64,000 nt of DNA from Cellulophaga sp. F20128. Lineage in GTDB: Bacteria; Bacteroidota; Bacteroidia; Flavobacteriales; Flavobacteriaceae. The notes under the pieces were generated by a model. The model was not told the DNA's origin. It did not search any database and saw nothing but the letters and a program-made list of their open reading frames with translations. Positions 33,934 through 41,492 of the stretch are shown one piece after another; within the stretch, counting starts at the first letter, position 1; each line of letters begins with the position of its first letter. A program made the translations under genes and the position numbers. The DNA lies in the NCBI RefSeq assembly GCF_023015805.1, contig NZ_JALKBA010000010.1, forward strand, positions 62,001 through 126,000, read 5' to 3'.

Positions 33934-34798
33934 AATTTATAAATGCCTCAACTGAATTAATAAACCATTTAGGTTCGTCCCACATTATAAAGTGCTTTGC
34001 TGTTTCTGCAACTTTGATTTGACAATTATCTGCTTTCAAAAATTGATTTTTATAGTTTGCTTGAACTGTTTCTTTTGTTATTCCGTAATCTTTTGCTCCA
34101 TACCAACTTCCAAATACAAGGATAGGTATTTTTACTTTTTCAATATCATTTCTTAAGTCCGTTGTCATAAGTTCGTAAATTGCTTGTGCCATTGTATTTC
34201 TGTCTGATTGTATAGACCATTTAGTCGCTAACTGAATATTTGTGGAATCAGTTATCATAGTAGGCATCGTCATTTTTTGTTGTTGAATAAATAGACTATC
34301 AGAAGTTGATAGCATCATTTCTTTCATCATTTTTGCTTGTGGAAGAATATTTTCTTCTGTTGCATTTGGGTTATAAGCCGAAGACATAAAAGGATATGAG
34401 TCAACAATTATAATCTTTTTCAATAATTTAGGTTGAGAACTAGCAATTGAAAGTGATAAAAAACCACCCAAACTATGTCCAATTAATATTGGTTTTTCAT
34501 TGAGTTCATCCTGAACATACTTGATGATTTCGTTTTCAATAATTGGTAAGTAACCTTTTTCGAGTGAAATTGCACTTTGATTAGCAAATCCTGCTAAAGT
34601 CAAAATATGACATTCAAAATTGTTCTCTAATGTATCTGTTGCTTCTTCCCATACTTTACCAGAAGATGCTAATCCTGGAATTAAAATTATCGGTTTCCCT
34701 TGCCCTTTAATTTCAATATTGAAAGAATATTTTTCAGATTGAGAGTAAGTTGTGGTTTGATAAAAAAAGATGACTAATAGAATTGCTAATTTTTTCAT
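33923..34798 (-). CDS. Alpha/beta hydrolase, secreted, in operon with ECF sigma factor
   Basis: A 291-residue protein with signal peptide (LAILLVIFFYQTTTYSQ). KPIILIPGLASSG is the oxyanion loop, LIGHSLGGFLS contains the nucleophile Ser, ILVFGSWYGAKD the acid region, and AKHFIMWDEP the catalytic His. It is the first gene of a three-gene unit with the sigma factor and its membrane partner. The stop overlaps the sigma-factor start (11 bases). It could generate or remove the signal that the sigma system detects, but this is inference only. Confidence 0.88.
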   Translation of the reverse strand: MKKLAILLVIFFYQTTTYSQSEKYSFNIEIKGQGKPIILIPGLASSGKVWEEATDTLENNFECHILTLAGFANQSAISLEKGYLPIIENEIIKYVQDELNEKPILIGHSLGGFLSLSIASSQPKLLKKIIIVDSYPFMSSAYNPNATEENILPQAKMMKEMMLSTSDSLFIQQQKMTMPTMITDSTNIQLATKWSIQSDRNTMAQAIYELMTTDLRNDIEKVKIPILVFGSWYGAKDYGITKETVQANYKNQFLKADNCQIKVAETAKHFIMWDEPKWFINSVEAFINYEE

Positions 34799-34900
34799 TG
34801 TAAATTTTTTTATGATTTACTCTTTAGATTAGCCAAAGGTAATTTTATTACACTTTTTCAATTATTTTTTTTATGCCGATTTTTAGGGTTTCGTGAGTGC

Positions 34901-35000
34901 TTGTGCAGAACGTTTAGGCTCGTATGTTTGTTTCCTAGTTTGAAGGTAGTAAATTTTTAAGAGATTAAGAGGTTCGGCTAGATGCAAATTAATTGATATC
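34901..35000 (-). repeat. Partial PIE palindromic intergenic element (rightmost copy)
   Basis: GCAGAACGTTTAGGCTCGTA followed by TGTTTG matches the 31785 copy; CTAGTTTGAAGGTAGTAAAT and GCAAATTAATTGATATC echo the inner and right parts of other copies. The right end is not clear. It lies upstream of the sigma-operon hydrolase and marks the right limit of the PIE-bearing region. Confidence 0.5.
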
Positions 35001-35031
35001 GTTTCATAGAATTAAGACTTTAAGAGAGCTA

Positions 35032-35304
35032 CTACTTTTTAAAAGGTAGTAGCTTAGATACTGCAAGATCCACAGTGTTTCCTAATTTGTTACGGCAATA
35101 GGTTGTCTGCCTTCCATTCTGGCTTCCAAGAGACACGAGATATCATTAAACCCATCCTTTTTTCCATTTTCATCATTCCAATATACCTCTATTCTGGAAA
35201 TATGAGATTCGAAAATTTCTAAGGCACTGTCAATTTTAGAAGTTAAAAAATCAGCGCTTTTTTGTTCTCCAGTAAGCGTTTTATCGGTATTTATTTTACA
35301 GCAT
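35032..35304 (-). pseudogene. HPF/RaiA family ribosome-associated protein, frameshifted
   Basis: One minus-strand frame reads INTDKTLTGEQKSADFLTSK, IDSALEIFESHISRIEVYWN and DENGKKDGFNDISCLLEARM, then EGRQPIAVTN and a stop. The next frame continues GNTVDLAVSKLLPFKK after one missing base at about 35083. This is the ribosome hibernation/HPF-like family of Bacteroidota (SRIEVxxxDENGxKxGxNDxxCLLEARxEGRQPIAVT). The ATG at 35304 is also out of frame with the body, so a second indel lies near the start. The C terminus is cut short as well. The gene is not functional. Confidence 0.78.
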
Positions 35305-35329
35305 TTTTAATGCTTTTTAGTATAAATTA

Positions 35330-35366
35330 CTAAAAGGCCATTTAGATGCTCTAAATAGCCTTTTAG
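35330..35366. terminator. Bidirectional hairpin terminator
   Basis: CTAAAAGGCCATTTAGA and TCTAAATAGCCTTTTAG form a 17-bp stem with a single mismatch and a three-base loop. Its position 44 bases past the stop of the 61-residue gene suits it as that gene's terminator. Confidence 0.7.
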
Positions 35367-35409
35367 TTCTTAATTATGTATTCCCATTTCCATTATGGAT
35401 AGGAAATTA

Positions 35410-35595
35410 TTATTTCTTTTGGTCATCTCCTGGCCTCGGGGACTTAAATACATCCATTCCCTCTTCTCTATGCTCCACCACTTGTTCCTTAATAAATTCA
35501 CGGAACTCCCTGTTACTCTGACCGGCTTGTTTGGAGAATTCAGCTACTGTTTTGGTTATTCCTTTTAACTTTGTATTCAAAAAAGTTTTACTCAT
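35410..35595 (-). CDS. Small charged protein (61 aa), function unknown
   Basis: MSKTFLNTKLKGITKTVAEF is followed by SKQAGQSNREFREFIKEQVV, EHREEGMDVF and KSPRPGDDQKK. No signal peptide or membrane helix; the middle is amphipathic helix-like and the end is polar and disordered. I do not recognise the family. The intact ATG start, a strong terminator downstream and coding-like composition support it as real. It neighbours a dead HPF/RaiA gene. Confidence 0.55.
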   Translation of the reverse strand: MSKTFLNTKLKGITKTVAEFSKQAGQSNREFREFIKEQVVEHREEGMDVFKSPRPGDDQKK

Positions 35596-36427
35596 ATATA
35601 ATTGTTTAAATTGTTAACAGGCAGTATACAGGTTTAAAAGTGGAACTGTATTAATACTGTCTTAAAATCCAAAGATTATCTTAACAATGGGCTATTCTAT
35701 TAGGGTTCTAATTAAAAGATCAACTTCTTTAAACCCAATAAAGAGGGCAAATTTTCCCATTTCTAAAAATCAATTTCGCGATATCCTTTTTCTTTAGCAC
35801 TTACAAGAGCAGTCCTACAAGAAGGTTTATTCCCAATAGAAGCGCGATGAATACCAACATATCTGTTGAATAGTACTTAGCTGCAAATAATCTCAAAAAA
35901 TTGGTGTGAATTAGTAAAGGATAAAATAAACATTACCAAAGTCCGTGTTCTGTTCATTTTTTGTAACGCCCAAAGAACGAACCAATAAACGCCAGGCTGA
36001 TTTTAAATTTCTTTAAATCCACTCACTTTCCACTGCCGCACCGTTTAGGTCGCTTTCACTTGGGTGAAATGCTCGTAAACAACCAATTGAAACTAAATCG
36101 TAAAATGCTAAAGGAATATACTTAAGGCGGTATGGTTACAGTGCGCTTAGCGCGGTTAAAGGAGTAGGGATTTATCCCATTGTTTTTACCCACTATTGGA
36201 AAAATAAAAAAATGAAGTCTACCTCTTTGTGTATGAATATGGCTTTATAATGAGAAGTGATCAGACCATAGAGAAATAGGTGCTTATCCAATGGCAAGGC
36301 TATATGGTCGAAGCCATATGCTGAAAACCGCAATGATGCTATTTAATCTTCAACAAGGGTTTAAATTTCTAAAAGAAGGAATAAGAAAGCGATGTACGCC
36401 ATCCCTTTCACCCAAAAGGCTAGGCTG
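35596..36427. other. 830-base stretch without a convincing gene
   Basis: No supported ORF. Small hairpins are present, e.g. GCGCttaGCGC near 36143-36153 and ATATGGtcgaagCCATAT near 36301-36318, and there are scattered short coding-like pieces. This is the right junction between the accessory region and conserved genes and is probably decayed DNA. Confidence 0.4.
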
Positions 36428-36940
36428 TTATTCCGTTTCCGTATCGTATTCTGCCCACTTTTTAGTTTTGTGAATGTCCTCACCAAAGTACTTCGCAATT
36501 TTTAAAAAGGGCTCTGGTTTTTGGTAGCCTGGAACAGGAGAGAGCATTTCTTGTTTCTCATCTAAGAAAATGGTTGTAGGATAGCTCATTTTACCTTGCA
36601 TTAAAGCAGCGGCAAATTCGTGGTAACCACGCCTGCCAGAGGCAACAAATTTAAAGGTTTTACCCTTGTATTCCAATGGCTCTTTTTGCTCACCATCCAA
36701 CTTTACCATATAGTACGTTTTTTCCATATAGGCAGCTACCTTAGGATTTTGAAACGTATCTGCATCCATTTTTTTACACCATCCACACCAATCTGTATAG
36801 ACATCAATAAACATTTTTTTAGGAGTTTTATCGGTGCTCGCCAATGCAATTGCTTCTTCCCAACTCAACCAATTCACTTCCTGGGCGTTTATACTAAAAC
36901 TCCAAAGGGTAAGGCAAAAAATTAGAATATTTTTAATCAT
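36428..36940 (-). CDS. Secreted thioredoxin-family protein
   Basis: A 170-residue protein with a signal peptide (MIKNILIFCLTLWSFSINAQ). The redox site is WCGWCKKM with Cys52 and Cys55, as in DUF255/thioredoxin_7-like periplasmic proteins, and the cis-Pro loop is SYPTTIFLDE. Such proteins reduce or rearrange disulfides of exported proteins. The C-terminal tail IHKTKKWAEYDTETE is polar and specific to this subgroup. It stands at the start of the conserved right flank. Confidence 0.88.
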   Translation of the reverse strand: MIKNILIFCLTLWSFSINAQEVNWLSWEEAIALASTDKTPKKMFIDVYTDWCGWCKKMDADTFQNPKVAAYMEKTYYMVKLDGEQKEPLEYKGKTFKFVASGRRGYHEFAAALMQGKMSYPTTIFLDEKQEMLSPVPGYQKPEPFLKIAKYFGEDIHKTKKWAEYDTETE

Positions 36941-37015
36941 AATAAAATGGATAAACCTAACGTATACTATAATAGTACGTAATGGGTACGTAAAACTAAC
37001 GAAAAAGTAATCATT

Positions 37016-38257
37016 TTATTTTGCCAAAGCCACTTTTTGCTTGGTTTCAAACAATTCTTTAACATCTACCTGATTCCGAATAAGGTCCTCAAAAGTTTCG
37101 CGTTCCCGGATTAAGATCGCTTTTCCGTTGTGCCACAATACTTCTGGTGGTCTAAATCTAGAGTTGTAGTTGCTAGCCATTGTAAAGCAATAGGCCCCTG
37201 CATTGTGGAAACAAAGAATATCGCCTTCTGAAATTTCATTAATCCTGCGGTTGCTTGCAAACGTATCTGTCTCACAAATATAACCCACAACAGAGTAATA
37301 ACGCTCCCTGCCTTTAGGATTAGAAATGTTTTTTATTTTATGTGAAGAACCGTATAACATTGGTCGTATCAGGTGGTTAAAGCCAGAATCGATACTAGCA
37401 AAAACCGTAGAGGTAGTTTGTTTTACCACATTAACTTTGGCTAAAAAGAAGCCAGATTCACTCACTAAAAATTTCCCCGGTTCAAAGGCTAAGGTTAGTT
37501 CTTTCCCGTATTCTTTACAAAAAGTATTGAATTTAGTGCTTAATTTCTTCCCTAATTCCTCAATATTGGTTTCAATGTCTCCGTCTTTGTACGGCACTTT
37601 AAAGCCGCTTCCAAAATCTATAAAATCTAAATTTCTAAAGTTTTTAGCAGTCTCAAACAATATTTCTGAAGCATACAAGAAAACATCAATATCTAAAATA
37701 TCGCTGCCCGTGTGCATGTGAATCCCATTAATATTCATTTTGGTTAGATCTACTATACGTAGTAAATGCGGAATCTGATGGATGCTAATTCCAAATTTAG
37801 AATCAATATGACCCACAGAAATATTAGAATTCCCACCCGCCATTACATGCGGATTAATACGTATACAAACAGGAATATCAGGGTGTTTCCCACCAAATTG
37901 TTCCAATACTGATAAATTGTCAATATTGATCCGCACTCCTAAAGCTGCCGCTTTCTCTATCTCCTCCAAGGAAACCCCATTGGGTGTGAAAATTATATTT
38001 TCTGGTTTAAAACCCGCCAAAAGGCCTAGTTCTACCTCTTGGATAGAAACCGTGTCTAAACCGCTCCCCAAAGAATTCATTAAACGTAATATGGTGATAT
38101 TAGACAATGCCTTAGCAGCATAATTTAATTGTAACTTTTTAACTCCCTTAAAAGCATTGGTTAGTCTTTGATACTGGGAAATTATTTTTTCCGAATCATA
38201 AACATAAACAGGATCGCCGTATGTTTTTGCAATTTGTAATAAATCGGATGCTTGCAT
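37016..38257 (-). CDS. lysA: Diaminopimelate decarboxylase
   Basis: A 413-residue fold-type III PLP enzyme that converts meso-diaminopimelate into lysine, the last step of lysine synthesis. Lys49 in NYAAKALSN is the Schiff-base lysine. Other conserved parts are GLDTVSIQEVELGL, HMHTGSDILDI, DFGSGFKVPY and the C-terminal CETDTFA with FHNAGAYCFTMASNYNSRFR, which complete the active site across the dimer. Full length, ATG start, cytoplasmic. Confidence 0.95.
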   Translation of the reverse strand: MQASDLLQIAKTYGDPVYVYDSEKIISQYQRLTNAFKGVKKLQLNYAAKALSNITILRLMNSLGSGLDTVSIQEVELGLLAGFKPENIIFTPNGVSLEEIEKAAALGVRINIDNLSVLEQFGGKHPDIPVCIRINPHVMAGGNSNISVGHIDSKFGISIHQIPHLLRIVDLTKMNINGIHMHTGSDILDIDVFLYASEILFETAKNFRNLDFIDFGSGFKVPYKDGDIETNIEELGKKLSTKFNTFCKEYGKELTLAFEPGKFLVSESGFFLAKVNVVKQTTSTVFASIDSGFNHLIRPMLYGSSHKIKNISNPKGRERYYSVVGYICETDTFASNRRINEISEGDILCFHNAGAYCFTMASNYNSRFRPPEVLWHNGKAILIRERETFEDLIRNQVDVKELFETKQKVALAK

Positions 38258-38577
38258 AGTTCTCTAATTTTTATACAAAACTAATATTCTTAGTTCGTTT
38301 CAACAAAAATAACGGAACGAAAATATTTAAAAATAACAAATTGTTACATTTGAAACAAATTATATTCTAATTCTGAATTCAATTCCTCAAAATAGGCAGC
38401 CAGAACCTAAGGTATATTCCTAAAATAAGTAGCATCTTGGGTTTTGTAGTGCTAAGCGACCTACTATTTTGCATTTTAAAGCGGAATCCTATTATTATAT
38501 ACAGCTAATTTAAAATTAATTAGTGAAAATGACCTTGGTTTCTTATTTTTGTGCCAGAACAAAATATACCATTATAT
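38258..38577 (+). promoter_or_regulatory. Intergenic region with likely sucC promoter
   Basis: A 320-base divergent gap between lysA and sucC. TATTTTTG at 38544-38551 fits the TAnnTTTG -7 consensus and lies 26 bases before the sucC ATG; a clear -33 TTTG is not seen at the expected distance. Nothing else stands out. Confidence 0.4.
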
Positions 38578-39768
38578 ATGAACCTTCACGAATATCAAGG
38601 AAAAGAGATTTTAGCAAGCTTTGGAGTCCGTATTCAACGCGGAATTGTTGCACATAATGCAAAAGAAGCTGTTGCTGCTGCCAAACAACTTACAGTAGAA
38701 ACTGGAACTGGGTGGCACGTAATAAAGGCACAAGTACACGCAGGTGGTAGAGGAAAAGGTGGAGGCGTAAAATTGGCCAAAAACTTGAATGAAGTAGAAG
38801 AAATTGCAGGTTCAATTATTGGAATGAACCTAATTACACCGCAAACTTCTGCAGCTGGTAAAAAAGTACATCAAGTTTTGGTAGCTGAGGATGTGTATTA
38901 TCCTGGAGAAACAGAAACATCAGAATTCTACATGTCTGTATTATTAAACAGAAGTACAGGAAGAAACATGATTATGTATTCTACAGAAGGTGGAATGGAT
39001 ATCGAAGAAGTGGCGGAAAAAACACCACATCTTATCTATACGGAAGAAATAGACCCAGGAACTGGTTTGTTAGCTTTTCAAGCGCGTAAGATTGCATTTA
39101 ACCTAGGGTTGTCAGGAACTGCTTTTAAAGAAATGACAAAATTTGTTGCTGCTTTATATACGGCTTATGTTGAGAGCGATTCTAGTATGTTTGAAATTAA
39201 TCCGGTTTTAAAAACATCAGACAATAAAATTATGGCTGTAGATGCTAAAGTATCTATAGATGATAATGCGTTGTACAGAAGAAAGCAATATGCAGAAATG
39301 CGCGATTTGCGTGAAGAAAATCCAATTGAGGTAGAAGCGGGAGCATTGGGGTTAAACTATGTAGACTTAGAAGGTAACGTTGGCTGTATGGTAAACGGGG
39401 CTGGACTAGCAATGGCAACAATGGATTTAATTAAGCAAGCAGGTGGTGAGCCAGCTAACTTTTTAGATGTTGGTGGTACTGCAGATGCAGCTCGTGTAGA
39501 AGCGGCCTTTAAAATTATTTTAAAAGACCCTGAAGTAAAGGCTATTTTAATTAATATTTTTGGTGGTATTGTACGTTGTGATCGTGTTGCACAAGGGGTA
39601 ATTGATGCCTATAAGAACATGGGAACCATAAATGTACCAATAATTGTACGTTTGCAAGGGACCAATGCAGATATTGCAAAGGAATTAATAGATAACTCAG
39701 GATTGGATGTACAATCAGCTGTGCAATTCCAAGAAGCTGCAGATAAGGTAAAACAAGTTTTGGCTTAA
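38578..39768 (+). CDS. sucC: Succinyl-CoA synthetase (ADP-forming) beta subunit
   Basis: A 396-residue subunit of succinyl-CoA ligase in the TCA cycle. It has the ATP-grasp N domain (MNLHEYQGKEILASFGV, KAQVHAGGRGKGGGVKLAK) and the CoA-ligase C domain (NIFGGIVRCDRVAQGV). The start is the ATG at 38578; an upstream GTG at 38551 lies within the probable -7 promoter box. The alpha subunit gene is not adjacent, as is frequent in Flavobacteria. Confidence 0.95.
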   Translation: MNLHEYQGKEILASFGVRIQRGIVAHNAKEAVAAAKQLTVETGTGWHVIKAQVHAGGRGKGGGVKLAKNLNEVEEIAGSIIGMNLITPQTSAAGKKVHQVLVAEDVYYPGETETSEFYMSVLLNRSTGRNMIMYSTEGGMDIEEVAEKTPHLIYTEEIDPGTGLLAFQARKIAFNLGLSGTAFKEMTKFVAALYTAYVESDSSMFEINPVLKTSDNKIMAVDAKVSIDDNALYRRKQYAEMRDLREENPIEVEAGALGLNYVDLEGNVGCMVNGAGLAMATMDLIKQAGGEPANFLDVGGTADAARVEAAFKIILKDPEVKAILINIFGGIVRCDRVAQGVIDAYKNMGTINVPIIVRLQGTNADIAKELIDNSGLDVQSAVQFQEAADKVKQVLA

Positions 39769-39786
39769 GCTCAAACAACCATATAT

Positions 39787-39822
39787 AAAAAAGGGACAGC
39801 AATGAATTGCTGTCCCTTTTTT
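39787..39822. terminator. Bidirectional terminator between sucC and the DUF1456 gene
   Basis: AAAAAAGGGACAGCAAT and ATTGCTGTCCCTTTTTT form a perfect 17-bp arm pair. Poly-T on either strand allows use by both convergent genes (stops at 39768 and 39839). Confidence 0.88.
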
Positions 39823-39838
39823 TATTTGAATAACCAAA

Positions 39839-40213
39839 CTACTTCTTTTTATTCTTATACTTCACATAACTAAGATCTGGAGTTTTGCTCTTTGGCTTAA
39901 CCCTGTCCTTATACGGTGGTTTTGGCTTGTTGGCCGTGTAAATTTTCTTCTTAGGAGCAGTCTTGGCAAAGGCTTCAGCAGGTGTTTTTGGATTTTCTTT
40001 GGTACCTCTTAAATGAATAACTAAGCCATTTAAAAAATTACGCAGCACTTGGTCCCCGCATTCCATATACTTAGGGTGATCTTCTTTTCTAAAAAAAGCA
40101 CCCAATTCACTCGTAGAGATCTTAAAATCTACCAATTTTAAAATTTCCACAATATCATCATCACGTAACATTAATGCTACCCTCAATTTTTTTATTATAT
40201 CGTTGTTGGTCAT
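39839..40213 (-). CDS. DUF1456 family protein (YehS-like)
   Basis: A 124-residue protein with two DUF1456 repeats: NNDIIKKLRVALMLRDDDIVEILKL and DQVLRNFLNGLVIHLRG, the paired helical motifs seen in E. coli YehS. The C terminus is lysine- and proline-rich (TAPKKKIYTANKPKPPYKDR) and probably disordered. The start is the ATG at 40213; 54 upstream bases of open frame would add an implausible hydrophobic tail. Role unknown. Confidence 0.85.
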   Translation of the reverse strand: MTNNDIIKKLRVALMLRDDDIVEILKLVDFKISTSELGAFFRKEDHPKYMECGDQVLRNFLNGLVIHLRGTKENPKTPAEAFAKTAPKKKIYTANKPKPPYKDRVKPKSKTPDLSYVKYKNKKK

Positions 40214-40345
40214 TATCTTATAATTTATTACAAAGTTACTATAAATATACCATTGATACATAAACATGATACAGTTATACAGTTTTAAAAATATATACTT
40301 TAGCCCGTTTTAAAATGAATTATATTGCATATCAATTCATTGGAT

Positions 40346-40753
40346 ATGCGTCAACAAACTGTTTATTTAAAGAAGTTAAGTATTTTAGTAGATTTAATCG
40401 ATTTTGCCAAAGTAAATGGGTTGCTCGAATGTGAATACGACTTTTTACAAGAGGCAGCCACAGATTTAGGCGTGGATACAATTATTTATGAATCGCTTTT
40501 TGATGTTGAAATTGAAAAAACAAAACCTAGAACGCAATCAGATTGTATACAACACTTGTATACCCTTGTTCAATTATTTAAGGTAGACCACAAACAATCC
40601 ATAGTAGCACTTAATAGGTTGCATCATATTGGCGTAGCTATGGGGCTATCGCCTGTAGCCATACAACAAGTACTATCCCTAATGCACAACTATCCCAATA
40701 AAGATGTGCCTTTTGCTGTGGTAGAAAGCACCCTTATGGCGCAATACAACTAA
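40346..40753 (+). CDS. Hypothetical helical protein, possibly TerB-like
   Basis: A 135-residue soluble protein, all-helical in appearance: QQTVYLKKLSILVDLIDFAK, LLECEYDFLQEAATDLGVDT, and LSPVAIQQVLSLMHNYPNKD. The arrangement of a first helix pair and late EYDFLxxxAxxLG and LSxxxIxxVLxxM resembles TerB-like helical proteins, but the metal-binding residues are not clear, so I call it only by likeness. The ATG at 40346 is better than the TTG at 40325. Confidence 0.55.
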   Translation: MRQQTVYLKKLSILVDLIDFAKVNGLLECEYDFLQEAATDLGVDTIIYESLFDVEIEKTKPRTQSDCIQHLYTLVQLFKVDHKQSIVALNRLHHIGVAMGLSPVAIQQVLSLMHNYPNKDVPFAVVESTLMAQYN

Positions 40754-40964
40754 TACTTCCTTTTCCTTCTAGTACACTAATTGCAATACGTAGCTTGTAA
40801 GACACAACCTTATGATCACTTTTTGATGGCTAAAATCAAAATAAACGCCATTTTGTCACTTATCTTTTGCTGAAACACGCCAATACGTCATGTATATTGA
40901 GTTGGTACAGCATTTGACTATTGCTATACCAAAGAATAGAAGTTTAATTCAAACATTAGTAATT

Positions 40965-41390
40965 ATGAGTATAGTAAAAAATAACAACGCAAGTTTTCCA
41001 TCTTTATTAAATGAAATTTTTAATGCAGATTGGTACGGAGGTTTAGAATCTCAACGGGTTTCTTATCCGCCAGTAAATATTAAAGAGGGTGAAAAAGATT
41101 TTACCTTAGAAATGTTAGTTCCTGGTAGAAGTAAAGACCAATTCAATATAGAGATAGATAAAAGCATATTAACTGTCGCTGTAGCGGATGAAATTTTAAA
41201 TACAGAAGCGCAAAGCAAGTATTCTGTACGCGAGTTTAAACTAAAAAGTTTTAAAAGAACTTTTAGTTTACCAGATGCTGTGAGTGTAGAAGCAATTAGT
41301 GTTCAGTATGAAAACGGAATTCTAAGGTTTACACTTCCTAAAAAAGAAGAAGCATTACCAAAACCAAAAAGGGTATTGGAAATTGCTTAA
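40965..41390 (+). CDS. Small heat shock protein, Hsp20/alpha-crystallin family
   Basis: A 141-residue chaperone that keeps unfolding proteins soluble. The alpha-crystallin domain runs from VNIKEGEKDFTLEMLVPGRS to the GILRFTLPKKEE block, with FKRTFSLPDAVSVEAISVQY in the middle, and the C-terminal extension ends near VLEIA, an I/V-x-I-like motif for oligomer contacts. The start is placed at the ATG at 40965 (MSIVKNNNASFPS); an upstream frame is not protein-like. A terminator follows at 41461. Confidence 0.92.
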   Translation: MSIVKNNNASFPSLLNEIFNADWYGGLESQRVSYPPVNIKEGEKDFTLEMLVPGRSKDQFNIEIDKSILTVAVADEILNTEAQSKYSVREFKLKSFKRTFSLPDAVSVEAISVQYENGILRFTLPKKEEALPKPKRVLEIA

Positions 41391-41460
41391 AACGAATATA
41401 AGAAATTGTTTTGCATCATTACGCAAGATGATGATTGATTAAGTTGGTTGGTTTGTAAAG

Positions 41461-41492
41461 TGTCCAGGGGGTTATCTCTCTGGGCATTTTTT
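41461..41492 (+). terminator. Rho-independent terminator after the Hsp20 gene
   Basis: TGTCCAG (41461-41467) and CTGGGCA (41480-41486) pair with one G-U, followed by TTTTTT. It overlaps the last base pairs of the convergent uvrB gene. Confidence 0.7.

Noticed and set aside
8365-35000. Classical integron with attC sites
   Set aside because: No IntI-like gene or attI in the window and the element ends do not fit RYYYAAC/GTTRRRY; only the architecture is similar, so it is reported as a finding, not a call.
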